Assembly: GCF_049673105.1 (NCBI RefSeq)
Contig: NZ_JBATXG010000005.1
Location: 21,011-85,010 of the forward strand
Origin: Castellaniella sp049673105
GTDB lineage: Bacteria > Pseudomonadota > Gammaproteobacteria > Burkholderiales > Burkholderiaceae_B
Direction of reading: 5' to 3'
DNA length: 64,000 bases
A model generated the notes under the pieces. That model ran no database searches and was not told the origin of the DNA. It saw only the letters and a program-made list of their open reading frames with translations. Position 1 is the first letter of the stretch. Each line of letters opens with the position of its first letter. Position numbers and translations under genes: made by a program. This document shows, piece after piece, positions 8,091 to 17,068 of this stretch.

Positions 8091-8501
8091 TCAGTTCCAG
8101 CGCCCGCCGCGACCGCCCAGGCTGTAGGACCCGGCGCCCAGCAGAGCCACGGCGACGCCGGCGAACAGGAACATGCCCTGCAGTTCCAGCGCCCAGCCGC
8201 CGCTTTTGCCGATGGCGAACAGTTCGCCCATGTGGACCAGAACGATGGCGAACAGCATGTTCAGGGCGATGATCAGACCGCCTGCGCGAGTCCACAGGCC
8301 CAGGATCAGCATCACGGGCGCCACGACTTCGCCGATGTACACGCCATAGGCGATGAAGCCGGGCAGGCCGCGAGCATCCAGCATGCCGGCAATCCAGCCG
8401 ACGCCGCCATCCAGTTTTGCCAGACCGTGCAACAGGATCAGAATGCCCAGTGACAGACGCAGTACCAGTTTGCCAAGATCATCGGTAGATGTGGAAGACA
8501 T
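8091..8501 (-). CDS. DoxX family membrane protein
   Basis: This is a 136-aa inner-membrane protein with four hydrophobic segments. DoxX/DoxD features are visible: an early LVLRLSLGILILLHGLAKL helix, the YGVYIGEVVAPVMLILGL segment, and a final helix before a Gly/Arg tail. Relatives are linked loosely to quinone or thiol redox chemistry, but the role of most stand-alone DoxX proteins is not known. It is transcribed alone, with its start 21 bp from the end of the neighbouring tRNA-Pro gene. Confidence 0.88.
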   Translation of the reverse strand: MSSTSTDDLGKLVLRLSLGILILLHGLAKLDGGVGWIAGMLDARGLPGFIAYGVYIGEVVAPVMLILGLWTRAGGLIIALNMLFAIVLVHMGELFAIGKSGGWALELQGMFLFAGVAVALLGAGSYSLGGRGGRWN

Positions 8502-8521
8502 GGAGGGTTCCTTGATTGTGT

Positions 8522-8598
8522 TGGTCGGGGCGACATGATTCGAACATGCGACCCTCTGCTCCCAAAGCAGATGCGCTACCAGGCTGCGCTACGCCCCG
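8522..8598 (-). tRNA. tRNA-Pro (anticodon UGG)
   Basis: Read on the minus strand, the sequence folds as a full cloverleaf. The acceptor stem is CGGGGCG/CGCCCCG, the D-arm is AGCGCAGCCTGGTAGCGC, the anticodon arm is TCTGC-TTTGGGA-GCAGA with TGG at positions 34-36, and the T-arm contains GTTCGAATC. The CCA end is encoded (8522-8524). It closely resembles the E. coli proline tRNA. Confidence 0.97.
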
Positions 8599-8637
8599 AC
8601 TGAATCAGAACGGCAGATTCTACCATGCGTGCCAGGG

Positions 8638-10536
8638 TTATTCGGGTCGGCTGTGCCGCAATTCCGGCAGCGTATGGGCATGGTGGCGATAGGCCCAGGT
8701 GGGCCACAGCGCGTGGGCCAGGGCGATACGCGTCAGCGCGGGATCGGATTCCAGGGCAGTATAGCTGTCGGGTGCCGCGTAGCGGAAGAACAGCGGCTGT
8801 TGCTGGGGTGCCAGCACCGCGAGGGTGTCGCCGCGCAGGTAGCCGTAATGGTCCTCGTACTGCATCATGGCGCGCCCCCCGGCATCCTGGCGTGTCAGGT
8901 CGTGGCCGATCATGGGGTGGGCATCGTCGATGCCGATCAGGGACAGCAGGGTGGGCGGCAGATCGATCTGGCTGATGATGCGTTCATCGCGGCGCGGTGC
9001 GATGTCTGCGCCCAGGATCAACGCGGGGATATGGAAGTGGCGCAAGGGAATGCGCTGAGCGCCGCCGACGCGGGCATCGTGATCCGCGACGATCAGAAAG
9101 ACAGTGTCCTGCCAGTAGGCGCTGGCCTGCGCCTGCTCGAAGAACCGACCGATGGCCCAGTCGGCGTAGCGCACGGTGTTTTGCACGGTGGCAGGGTCGC
9201 CTTGGACCGGAATCCGGCCTGCCGGGTATTCCCAGGGCGTGTGGTTGGTGACGGAAAACGCCAGATGCAGGGTGGGTTGCCCGTCATCCTGCGACAGCAG
9301 CGTGTGCAGCTTGTCGAACATATCCTCGTCGCTGGCGCCCCAGGTGCCGACGAAGGCCGGGGATTCGAAGGTCGGCAGGTCGTGCAGTTCGTCAAAGCCG
9401 TTGCCCAGGAAGAAGCTCTTCATATTGTCAAAGTGCGCTTCCCCGCCATAGATGAAACGCGAACGGTAGCCATGTCGGCGCAATAACTGGGCCAGGGTGA
9501 AAAAGCGGCTTTGCGCGTCAGTCAGGCGCAGGGCGGCGTCGGACAGGGTCGGCGGAAAGCCGGCGGTCACGGCTTCCAGGCCGCGCACGGATCGGGTGCC
9601 GGTCGCGTAGGCGCGGGTGAAGTTCCAGCCGGTGGCGGCCAGCGCGTCCAGGCAGGGGGTCAGACCTGCGCCGCCCAGATTGCCCACGTACTGCGCTCCC
9701 AGGCTTTCCTGGACGATCAGCACCAGATTGCGCGGTTTCGCCGGCTGCCGGCTGGCGGCCTGATGGTGCAGGGTCGGGATGTCCGGCGGGCCGGGCGGGA
9801 TGCCGGCCTGTTCCTGGATGATCGCCTGCAATTCCTGATCGGGCAGATCGCCGTATACGTCGGCGGCGGATCGCTCGTTTTTGATGGCGTACAGGGCGAA
9901 CAGCACGTTGTACAGGGAATTCAGGGGCAGGGTGTTCAGCAGGCTGTCGCCGCACCAGGCGACCGACGCCGGGTTGATGGGGCGGTGTCCCAGGGTGCCG
10001 CGGATGGCCAGCACGATGGCGGCGCCGATCAGCAAGGTCATCCCGATGCGCCAGGGCCAGGCGGGCAGGGGGGTGGGCTGGGCCTGGGCGAATAGCGCGT
10101 GGCCCAGCCAGGCGGCCAGCGCCAGCGCGATCAGGGCGGCGCCCAGCACCAGCTTATAGCCCTTCCAGAGCATGCCAAAGACTTCTTTGGGATATTTCAG
10201 ATAGTCCAGGTACAGGCGATTCGGGCGGCTATCGTATTCCTGGATGAACTGGGGGGTGGAGATTTCCAGCAGCGCGAACAGCAGCCAGACCCCCTGCAGC
10301 CACAGACCTGTCAGAAAAATCGCAGTGGGATGGTCGCCCACCCAGGGTGCCAGCAGCAGTGGAATGCCGGCCCACATGGCGATCTGATTCAGATCGATGC
10401 GCAAGCCCCAGCGCAGGATCGGCCAGGGGCCGCCGGCAGCACGCACGCGCGGCCATAGCCAGGCGGTCAGCAGCAGGCGGCTGGCGGTGAGCAGCAGCAA
10501 AAGCGCCAGGATGAAGATGCCGATCTGGGTGAACAT
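8638..10536 (-). CDS. LTA-synthase-like membrane phosphoglycerol/phosphoethanolamine transferase (sulfatase fold)
   Basis: The 632-aa protein has four to five N-terminal membrane helices (residues about 5-185) and an extracytoplasmic alkaline-phosphatase/sulfatase-fold domain (about 268-560). Residues typical of the lipoteichoic-acid-synthase family are present: Glu277 in VQESLG, the nucleophile-type Thr314 in ATGTRSVRG, His432 in TNHTPW, and Asp485-His486 in VADHDAR. Gram-negative members are thought to decorate periplasmic glycans or surface polysaccharides with phosphoglycerol or similar groups; the substrate here is unknown. It follows the phospholipase gene on the same strand after 22 nt, which suggests a shared envelope-lipid operon. 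Confidence 0.88.
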   Translation of the reverse strand: MFTQIGIFILALLLLLTASRLLLTAWLWPRVRAAGGPWPILRWGLRIDLNQIAMWAGIPLLLAPWVGDHPTAIFLTGLWLQGVWLLFALLEISTPQFIQEYDSRPNRLYLDYLKYPKEVFGMLWKGYKLVLGAALIALALAAWLGHALFAQAQPTPLPAWPWRIGMTLLIGAAIVLAIRGTLGHRPINPASVAWCGDSLLNTLPLNSLYNVLFALYAIKNERSAADVYGDLPDQELQAIIQEQAGIPPGPPDIPTLHHQAASRQPAKPRNLVLIVQESLGAQYVGNLGGAGLTPCLDALAATGWNFTRAYATGTRSVRGLEAVTAGFPPTLSDAALRLTDAQSRFFTLAQLLRRHGYRSRFIYGGEAHFDNMKSFFLGNGFDELHDLPTFESPAFVGTWGASDEDMFDKLHTLLSQDDGQPTLHLAFSVTNHTPWEYPAGRIPVQGDPATVQNTVRYADWAIGRFFEQAQASAYWQDTVFLIVADHDARVGGAQRIPLRHFHIPALILGADIAPRRDERIISQIDLPPTLLSLIGIDDAHPMIGHDLTRQDAGGRAMMQYEDHYGYLRGDTLAVLAPQQQPLFFRYAAPDSYTALESDPALTRIALAHALWPTWAYRHHAHTLPELRHSRPE

Positions 10537-10558
10537 GCCGTGTCCTTGTCTTGCCCGG

Positions 10559-11767
10559 TCAGGGGACCAGGGCGATGCCGATGCGCACTTGCGGATCGCT
10601 TTTTTGTCGATAGCCCAACAGGGTTTCGCCGTATCCCTGGAAATACTGGACGTACAGGTGGCCGTTCATGTGCAGGAAGGTCCGTTGCAGCGGCCAGGCG
10701 GCTTCCAGCTGGGTGGCGTGCCCGCCGCTGCCCCGGCGGTACAGGCCGGATAGTACCAGGCCATTGTCCTGCGCCCAGCGCAGTTTCCAGTCGACGTAGC
10801 CCAGATAGTCCTGGTAGCGCATGTCTGGGTCGGTCGCAAAGTAGGCCTTGATCCGCGGCTGGAAGCTCAGGCGGCTGCCGCCGTCGAAACGGTAGCTGAT
10901 TTCCGGCTGCAGGTAGGCGTCGTTCAGGGAACGCGAGTCGTCATCGTCCTTGCCGTTGGATTTGTGCTCGATGCCCGTGTTCACCCCCAGGGACCAGCGT
11001 TTGTCGGCGGTTTCCCAGAGCGATTCCTGCGCCCAGAACAGGCTGGGATTGTAGGTCGTGTCGATAAAAGGAATGGAATCCGAATGCAGATCCCACAGGG
11101 AAGTCTGGGTATAGCCGATGTACCAGTTGTCCATGAAGCTGGGGTGGGCCGGATCGGCGGGGCTGAAGGGCCGGTATTTGAAGCTCAACTGGAAGCGGGC
11201 GTTGGCGCCGTCGTTGCGGCCCAGTGCGAAATATACGGGCTCGTAGGGTGATAGCGCGTTGCGGAAGGTTTCAAAAGGGGACAGGCCGGCGGTGCTTGGT
11301 CCTGGGACCGGGGCAGAGGTGTCCGCCAGGGGCATCGGCGCTGCTGCCGCTGTCTGGATGCCGTCGGATGCATGGCCGACCTGCAGCGCCAGCAAGGTGT
11401 CGTCCGCGCCTTGGATGGTCAGGGTCACCAGCCCTTTGGCATCGCTGGGGACCGTGCCGGTCCAGGCCATGCGGGTAAAGGTATTGGCGGGCAGGTCAGC
11501 CGTATTGGCCGAAGTCCGCAGTTGAAACTGGGCCGGTGTGCTGCGGCCCTGCGCATCCGTCCATTGGCCGCTTAACGAGGCGGGGATGGGGCTGGCCAGC
11601 AGATTGCCGGTGTCGTTGACCAGCAGGCCTTCCAGGTCGACCACCGCCCCGGCGACGGCCTGGGGACTGCTTAACCGCAGGACGAGTTCAGCCTGTGCGG
11701 CAGGGGCCGCAGCGAAGCTCAGCAGGATCAGCAGGGAAAATACGGGGAAAAACCGGGGCGCGCGCAT
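10559..11767 (-). CDS. pldA: Outer-membrane phospholipase A (OMPLA)
   Basis: This calcium-dependent outer-membrane phospholipase hydrolyses misplaced phospholipids in the outer leaflet. The catalytic pair lies in GIEHKSNGKDDDDS (His and Ser two residues apart), and YFALGRND and NPSLFW are family signatures. ATG 11767 gives a good signal peptide (MRAPRFF, hydrophobic core, AQA-EL cleavage near residue 26). A GTG 33 nt upstream is possible but would put charged residues before it. The 402-aa product is longer than E. coli PldA because about 130 residues precede the barrel, an arrangement I also expect in Neisseria/Bordetella relatives. Confidence 0.93.
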   Translation of the reverse strand: MRAPRFFPVFSLLILLSFAAAPAAQAELVLRLSSPQAVAGAVVDLEGLLVNDTGNLLASPIPASLSGQWTDAQGRSTPAQFQLRTSANTADLPANTFTRMAWTGTVPSDAKGLVTLTIQGADDTLLALQVGHASDGIQTAAAAPMPLADTSAPVPGPSTAGLSPFETFRNALSPYEPVYFALGRNDGANARFQLSFKYRPFSPADPAHPSFMDNWYIGYTQTSLWDLHSDSIPFIDTTYNPSLFWAQESLWETADKRWSLGVNTGIEHKSNGKDDDDSRSLNDAYLQPEISYRFDGGSRLSFQPRIKAYFATDPDMRYQDYLGYVDWKLRWAQDNGLVLSGLYRRGSGGHATQLEAAWPLQRTFLHMNGHLYVQYFQGYGETLLGYRQKSDPQVRIGIALVP

Positions 11768-11822
11768 GGTGATAGTTGGAAGAGGACTCTTGCCCGGCAC
11801 TGTAGCATTTGCGTGCCTCGGC

Positions 11823-12593
11823 CTAGCGGCTTGCGATCAGGAAAAATCTGGGAATCGGTAACAGAACGGCACCGTCCGCCTGGGCCGGGTAGTCCGGCGC
11901 CAGAGCGTCGCGGTAGTCCTGTAGAAAGGCGGCATGGTCCTGCGGGGGCAGCAGCGCCAGGAAGGGCCGCAGGGCGCTGCCTTTGAACCATTCCACGATG
12001 GCATCCACACCGCCGGGCAGGACGTGCCAGTAGGTGGTGCGCCAGATGTCCACCCGCTTGCAGTGCGGGGTGAGCAGGTCGTAATACCAGGTGGCCGGGT
12101 GGCGGGGGAAGCGGGTGCTGCGTTCGTCGCCGACGCGGTCTGCCCAGCGCGGGCTGGCAGCCACCTGGCGCATCACGGTTTTGACCGGCTCATCCTGATT
12201 GTCGGGCATCTGGACCGCCAGACTGCCGCCTGGCGTCAGGCAGGCCGCCAAGTGCGGAAACAGCGCCGCATGATCCGGAATCCACTGCAGCGAGGCATTG
12301 GCCAGGATCAAGTCATAAGGGTCGTCTGGCTGCCAGGCAGCGATGTCCGCCTGCTGAAAGCGCAGGCCGGGCAGCCGCTCGCGGGCGGCTGCCAGCATGT
12401 CGGACGAGGAATCCACGGCGGTGATGGCCGCATCCGGGCAGTGCTGCTGCAGGATCTCTGTGGAATTGCCTGGGCCGCAGCCCAGGTCCGCCGCCCAGGC
12501 GACTTCTTTCCGGGGTACCGCCGACAACAGATCCCGGACGGGGCGGGTACGTTCGTCTTCAAATAAGGTGTATTGCTTGGCCGACCAGCTCAT
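11823..12593 (-). CDS. tam: Trans-aconitate 2-methyltransferase
   Basis: This SAM-dependent methyltransferase, 256 aa, methylates trans-aconitate, a by-product that inhibits the TCA cycle. The N-terminal MSWSAKQYTLFEDERTRPVRDLL is characteristic of Tam. The SAM-binding loop AADLGCGPGNST follows, then the acidic residue of AVDSSSDML and ANASLQWIPDH. The C-terminal half keeps WRTTYWHVLPG. It is cytosolic and minus-strand, 55 bp upstream of pldA. Confidence 0.93.
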   Translation of the reverse strand: MSWSAKQYTLFEDERTRPVRDLLSAVPRKEVAWAADLGCGPGNSTEILQQHCPDAAITAVDSSSDMLAAARERLPGLRFQQADIAAWQPDDPYDLILANASLQWIPDHAALFPHLAACLTPGGSLAVQMPDNQDEPVKTVMRQVAASPRWADRVGDERSTRFPRHPATWYYDLLTPHCKRVDIWRTTYWHVLPGGVDAIVEWFKGSALRPFLALLPPQDHAAFLQDYRDALAPDYPAQADGAVLLPIPRFFLIASR

Positions 12594-12622
12594 GATGCGT
12601 TCCTCCTGGGGGATACTTTACG

Positions 12623-13241
12623 TCACCTTTGCATCCGTCGCTTCACCCGGATGGCCCCGGTCAAGCCCCGATAGACCTGTTCGCTGGTCTGGCCATGCGG
12701 GTGGGGGTGGTACCAGTACAGGCCTTCGACATCATCGGGGATCTTGAAGCGGTAGGTATGATTGGCCCCCGGCGCCACGGGGTCGCCGGGGTTGCTGTCC
12801 TGGTCGGGCCGCACGGGCAGACCGTGCCAGTGGATCGTGGTCGGTTGGGACAAATGATTTTGCAGCGTGATCTCGGCCTCGTCACCGGCATGCAGCGCGA
12901 TCAAGGGACCTGGAAATTGACCGTTATAGGTCCATGCCTGGGTCGTGACGCCGGGCATCAGTTCGATGTCGGCGGGGGCGGCGACCAGCGTCGCCTTGAA
13001 CAGGCCGGGCCGGGCGGCGGTGTTGGCCAGCATGGCCGGTGCGGCGAAAGGGCGGCCGGACGGGATGGCGTCGCTGGTCGCCAAGGCGTCATTGAGACAT
13101 GCCAGAGGCCGATGCGTCGTGCCGCAGCGGGGCGCCGGGGGCGTGATGCAGGGCCTCTGCGCCCGGTGCGGATCGCGCCCCGGATGCCAAGGCCAGGCCG
13201 ACCGAACCGGCCAGACTCGTCAGGAAGGTTCTGCGTCTCAT
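12623..13241 (-). pseudogene. Truncated, frameshifted multicopper oxidase
   Basis: A Tat-type signal (MRRRTFLTSLAGSVGL) opens at ATG 13241 behind AGGAG and runs about 50 codons to a TGA near 13093. The reading continues in another frame with a clear first cupredoxin domain, TWTYNGQFPGPLI-type: QAWTYNGQFPGPLIAL, then HWHGLPV and YWYHPHPHGQTSEQVYRGL, ending at 12623. A one-base shift near 13090-13110 separates the halves. The second and third cupredoxin domains with the remaining copper ligands (HPFHLHGH, HCH) are absent, so no copper-oxidase activity is expected. Intact relatives are CopA/CueO-like or spore-coat-like oxidases of 450-600 aa. Confidence 0.85.
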
Positions 13242-13389
13242 GAATTCGCTCCTGGGTGTGGACTTGCGCCATCTGCGGCATCAGGTATCGAGCAGACAGT
13301 TTTCCAGTCTGATCCTTGCCATGGGGGTAAGGTCAAGGCGAATTTTGCTGTATGTATTGCGGCCCCGGGCGGGGCTGTTGGTGTTTGTC

Positions 13390-13466
13390 TGGCCCGCCCT
13401 ACTGGATTCGAACCAGTGACCTACGGCTTAGAAGGCCGTTGCTCTATCCAACTGAGCTAAGGGCGG
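13390..13466 (-). tRNA. tRNA-Arg (anticodon UCU)
   Basis: The minus strand reads CCGCCCTTAGCTCAGTTGG at the 5' end, with an anticodon arm ACGGC-CTTCTAA-GCCGT (TCT) and a T-arm ACTGGTTCGAATCCAGT. The acceptor stem closes with AGGGCGG and an encoded CCA (13390-13392). Cloverleaf pairing is complete. Confidence 0.97.
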
Positions 13467-13664
13467 TCATGCGGGGCATCGGCGGGCCGCTGGAGCGCGG
13501 CTGCTGCGGAGTGCCTGCGAACCCTGAATTCTAACGTGCAATCCGGGTCGGTGTTTTCCCTGATCCGAGGCGGCGTGGTCGACAATGTAAGGTCTCCGTA
13601 AGACCCGGCCTCTACCTTGCTTGGCGATAAGACCCCATTGCCATTACATAAGTAGGAGACCGAC

Positions 13665-13967
13665 ATGGGAAACCCGTTGACACAAAACATCGTGTCCAAC
13701 CCGAAGTATCAGCATCTGCGCCGTACCCGGCTGCGTTATGGCTGGACGCTGACCGTTGTGATGCTGATCGTGTATTACGCCTTCATCGGTGTAATTGCCT
13801 TCGATAAAGAACTGTTTTCTCTCAAGCTGGGCGCCGGCGTCATGACGTGGGGCATCCCGGTCGGCTTCGGGGTCATCATCTTCAGCGTGCTGATCACGGG
13901 GCTGTATGTGCGTCGCGCCAACAGCGAATTCGACCGCCTGACGCGCGAAATCGTGCAGGAGTCCTGA
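13665..13967 (+). CDS. yjcH: DUF485 small membrane protein upstream of actP
   Basis: The 100-aa protein has two membrane helices (about residues 25-48 and 58-82) and the DUF485 pattern (YQHLRRTRLRYGW, then VYYAFIGVIAFDKELF). ATG 13665 follows TAGGAGA. The next gene, actP, begins 2 nt after its stop, as in the E. coli acs-yjcH-actP order, although acs is not here. It is presumed to assist the permease, mechanism unknown. Confidence 0.9.
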   Translation: MGNPLTQNIVSNPKYQHLRRTRLRYGWTLTVVMLIVYYAFIGVIAFDKELFSLKLGAGVMTWGIPVGFGVIIFSVLITGLYVRRANSEFDRLTREIVQES

Positions 13968-13969
13968 GC

Positions 13970-15691
13970 ATGAAGCGGACAACTCTGCGCGCAGCCGGTG
14001 CCCTGGCTTTGATGGCGGCACTGGCGGGCACGGCTCATGCCGCCGGCGGCGATCTAGGCGAATTGAAGCAGCAGCCGACCAACTGGACCGCGATCATCAT
14101 GTTCGGCGTGTTCGTGCTGCTGACCTTGTGGATCACGAAATGGGCGGCTCAGCGGACCCGGTCGGCGGCTGATTTCTACACGGCGGGCGGTGGCATCACC
14201 GGCTTCCAGAACGGTCTGGCCATTGCGGGCGACTATATGTCGGCGGCGTCCTTTCTGGGGATTTCGGCAGCCGTGATGATCAACGGTTACGACGGCCTGA
14301 TCTATTCCATCGGGTTTCTGGTGGGCTGGCCGATCCTGACCTTTCTGATGGCGGAACGCCTGCGTAATCTGGGCAAATTCACCTTTGCCGATGTGGCGGC
14401 CTATCGCTTCAGGCAGGGGCCGATCCGGGCCTTTGCGGCGTCCGGCACGCTGGTGGTCGTGGCTTTCTACCTGATCGCTCAGATGGTTGGCGCCGGCCAG
14501 TTGATCAAGCTGCTGTTCGGTCTGGAATACTGGATCGCCGTGGTGGTCGTGGGCGTGCTGATGATGGTCTACGTGCTGTTTGGCGGCATGACGGCCACGA
14601 CCTGGGTGCAGATCATCAAGGCGGCTTTGCTGTTGGGCGGCGCGACCTTCATGGCCCTGATGGTGTTGGCGAACTACGGTTTTTCGCCCGAACGCCTGTT
14701 TGCGGCGGCGGTCGAGGTCAAGACGCTGGCGGCCATGGATGCCGGCAAGGATGCGGCGCAGGCCGGGTCTTTGGGGCAGTCCATCATGGGGCCGGGTAAT
14801 TTCATCAAGGACCCGATCAGCGCAATTTCCTTTGGCATGGCGCTGATGTTCGGCACTGCGGGTCTGCCGCATATCCTGATGCGCTTTTTCACCGTGCCCG
14901 ATGCTCGTGAGGCCCGTAAATCGGTGTTCTGGGCGACGTCCTGGATCGGCTATTTCTATGTCCTGACCTTCATCATCGGCTTTGGCGCCATCGTGATGGT
15001 GTCCACCAATCCGCAGTTCCTGGATGCGGCCGGCACCTTGATCGGGGGCGGCAATATGGCCGCCGTGCACCTGGCCGATGCCGTGGGCGGCAATGTCTTC
15101 CTGGGCTTCATGTCGGCGGTAGCTTTTGCCACGATTCTGGCCGTGGTGGCGGGGCTGACCCTGTCCGGGACGTCCGCCGTGTCGCACGATATCTATGCGA
15201 CGCTGGTGAAGAAGGGCAATGCCACGCATGCGCAGGAAATGAAAGTGGCCAAGATCACCACCATCATCCTGGGCATCATTGCGGTGGTGCTGGGCATCGC
15301 CTTTGAAAAGCAGAACATCGCTTTCATGGTGTCCCTGGCCTTTGCCGTGGCGGCGTCCGCCAATTTCCCGGTGCTGTTCATGTCGGTGCTCTGGAAGGGC
15401 TGCACCACGCGCGGCGCCATGATCGGCGGCTTTGCCGGCCTGATCAGCGCAGTGGGACTGACGGTGGTGTCGCCGTCCGTGTGGGAAGCCACGCTGGGCA
15501 ATCCGGCGGGTTCCGCCTGGTTCCCGTATGCTTCGCCGGCGCTGTTTTCCATGACCATCGGCTTCCTGTCGATCTGGCTGTTCTCGGTCACGGATCAGAG
15601 CGAACGCGGTCGCATCGACCGGGCTGGTTTCGAGGCGCAGACCGTGCGCAGTGAAACCGGCATCGGCGCGGCGGCGGCCAGCGCCCACTGA
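13970..15691 (+). CDS. actP: Acetate/monocarboxylate:sodium symporter ActP
   Basis: This is a sodium/solute symporter family protein of 573 aa importing acetate and related short acids. A signal-like first segment (MKRTTLRAAGALALMAALAGTAHA) is followed by about 13 membrane helices. The family signature region is present (NGLAIAGDYMSAASFLGISA, FADVAAYRF, GTAGLPHILMRFFTVPDAREARKS). The start at 13970 is 2 nt after the DUF485 stop; longer readings would overlap that gene. A strong hairpin follows the stop. Confidence 0.95.
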   Translation: MKRTTLRAAGALALMAALAGTAHAAGGDLGELKQQPTNWTAIIMFGVFVLLTLWITKWAAQRTRSAADFYTAGGGITGFQNGLAIAGDYMSAASFLGISAAVMINGYDGLIYSIGFLVGWPILTFLMAERLRNLGKFTFADVAAYRFRQGPIRAFAASGTLVVVAFYLIAQMVGAGQLIKLLFGLEYWIAVVVVGVLMMVYVLFGGMTATTWVQIIKAALLLGGATFMALMVLANYGFSPERLFAAAVEVKTLAAMDAGKDAAQAGSLGQSIMGPGNFIKDPISAISFGMALMFGTAGLPHILMRFFTVPDAREARKSVFWATSWIGYFYVLTFIIGFGAIVMVSTNPQFLDAAGTLIGGGNMAAVHLADAVGGNVFLGFMSAVAFATILAVVAGLTLSGTSAVSHDIYATLVKKGNATHAQEMKVAKITTIILGIIAVVLGIAFEKQNIAFMVSLAFAVAASANFPVLFMSVLWKGCTTRGAMIGGFAGLISAVGLTVVSPSVWEATLGNPAGSAWFPYASPALFSMTIGFLSIWLFSVTDQSERGRIDRAGFEAQTVRSETGIGAAAASAH

Positions 15692-15706
15692 TCGATCGTC
15701 GCGCCG

Positions 15707-15735
15707 ACATCGGGCCGCCTGAGGCGGCCCGATGT
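15707..15735 (+). terminator. Terminator hairpin after actP
   Basis: ACATCGGGCCGCC (15707-15719) pairs perfectly with GGCGGCCCGATGT (15723-15735) across a TGA loop. Only a short T stretch follows (GCTTTG), so rho-independence is likely but not certain. The next gene starts about 54 bp downstream. Confidence 0.65.
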
Positions 15736-15788
15736 GCTTTGCGCCTCGCAGTATCATGAACTCCCTGACGCCCTTTGGAAGCCTTCTC

Positions 15789-17009
15789 ATGGATTCGCAT
15801 TCGCCCGACCCCGCCGCTATGGATATGTCATCCTGGCGCGAACAGACCGTCGTCCTGCATGGTGATGCCGCCTGCCATCATGATGCGGCGGTGGTGCCGC
15901 CCATTCATTACAGCGCGACATTCCGGGCCGAATCGGCAGAAGCCTTTTCCGCGATGGCGACCAGCACGCGGCCAGCCAATTTCTACACGCGCCACGGCAA
16001 TCCGGTGAACAAGCACGTCGAGGCGATCCTGGCCGAACTGGAAGGCACCGAAACCGCCTTGCTGGCCGGGTCCGGCATGGGGGCGATCTGCACCGCCATC
16101 CTGGCGCTGCTGAAGGCAGGGGATCATGTCGTGGCCCAGCAGCGCCACTACATGAACACGTCCAAGCTCTTTTCCGAAGTCCTGACCCGCTATGGCGTCG
16201 AGGTCAGTTTCTTTGACCAGACGGATCTGGACAGCCTGACCGCAGTGCTGCGGCCCGACACCAAGCTGATCATGGTCGAAACCCCGGTCAACCCCAGCCT
16301 GTCGATCACGGATCTGGCGGCGGTGGCGCAGATCGCCCGCTCGCGCGGCATTCTGACGGTGGCCGACAACACCTTTGCGTCGCCCCTGAATCAACGCCCG
16401 CATGATCTGGGGATCGACATCGTCGTGCACAGCGCCACCAAATATCTGGGCGGGCACAGCGACATCATGGCGGGGGCCATTTGCTGCAGCCAGACGCTGG
16501 CCGAGCAGATCTGGAAAATGCACGTCACGCTGGGGGCGGTGCTGTCCCCCATGGACGCCTGGCTGTTGCTGCGCGGCTTGCGCACCTTGTCCTTGCGCAT
16601 GGAACGCATCAACGCCAATGCCCTGGCCTTGGCGCAGTGGCTGGAAGCCAGACCGGAAGTCGAACGGGTGTGGTATCCGGGGCTGCCCAGCCATGCGCAG
16701 CATGCGCTGGCGGCTCGCCAGATGAAAGGCTTTGGCGCCATCGTGGCGTATTCGATCCGGGGCGGCTACGCCGTCACCCAGCAGTTTGTATCCGCGCTGA
16801 AACTGGCGACCCAGGCGGTCAGCCTGGGCGGGGTGGAAACCCTGGCCGTGCATACGGCGTCGATGTGGGCCAGTTCCATGAGCGAAGCCGAGATGCGGGC
16901 CGCCGGTATCGAACCCAATTTCGTGCGCATGTCGGTCGGGGTGGAGCATATCGACGATCTGAAAGCCGATCTGGCGCAGGCGCTGGAGCAGGCCAGGACA
17001 GCGGCCTGA
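15789..17009 (+). CDS. Trans-sulfuration PLP-dependent enzyme (cystathionine gamma-synthase/methionine gamma-lyase family)
   Basis: The 406-aa fold-type I PLP enzyme acts on cysteine/homocysteine-type substrates. The PLP lysine is in HSATKYLGGHSDIMAGA. YTRHGNP (phosphate and PLP contact) and LLAGSGMGAI, as well as TLGAVLSPMDAWLLLRGLRTL, identify the Cys/Met-metabolism family. ATG 15789 is chosen because TTTGGAAG lies 8 nt upstream; an in-frame ATG at 15756 has no such site. Exact specificity (synthase, beta-lyase or gamma-lyase) cannot be read from the sequence. It appears to be transcribed alone. Confidence 0.88.
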   Translation: MDSHSPDPAAMDMSSWREQTVVLHGDAACHHDAAVVPPIHYSATFRAESAEAFSAMATSTRPANFYTRHGNPVNKHVEAILAELEGTETALLAGSGMGAICTAILALLKAGDHVVAQQRHYMNTSKLFSEVLTRYGVEVSFFDQTDLDSLTAVLRPDTKLIMVETPVNPSLSITDLAAVAQIARSRGILTVADNTFASPLNQRPHDLGIDIVVHSATKYLGGHSDIMAGAICCSQTLAEQIWKMHVTLGAVLSPMDAWLLLRGLRTLSLRMERINANALALAQWLEARPEVERVWYPGLPSHAQHALAARQMKGFGAIVAYSIRGGYAVTQQFVSALKLATQAVSLGGVETLAVHTASMWASSMSEAEMRAAGIEPNFVRMSVGVEHIDDLKADLAQALEQARTAA

Positions 17010-17068
17010 GGCCTGCTGGCCGGCAGGGGGCGACCCGGTGGGCGCGGCCCCCCTGGGCCGGGTGGGGC

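Noticed and set aside
14054..15790. Minus-strand open frame of 578 codons over actP
   Set aside because: Antisense shadow; actP is complete with its terminator and signature motifs.
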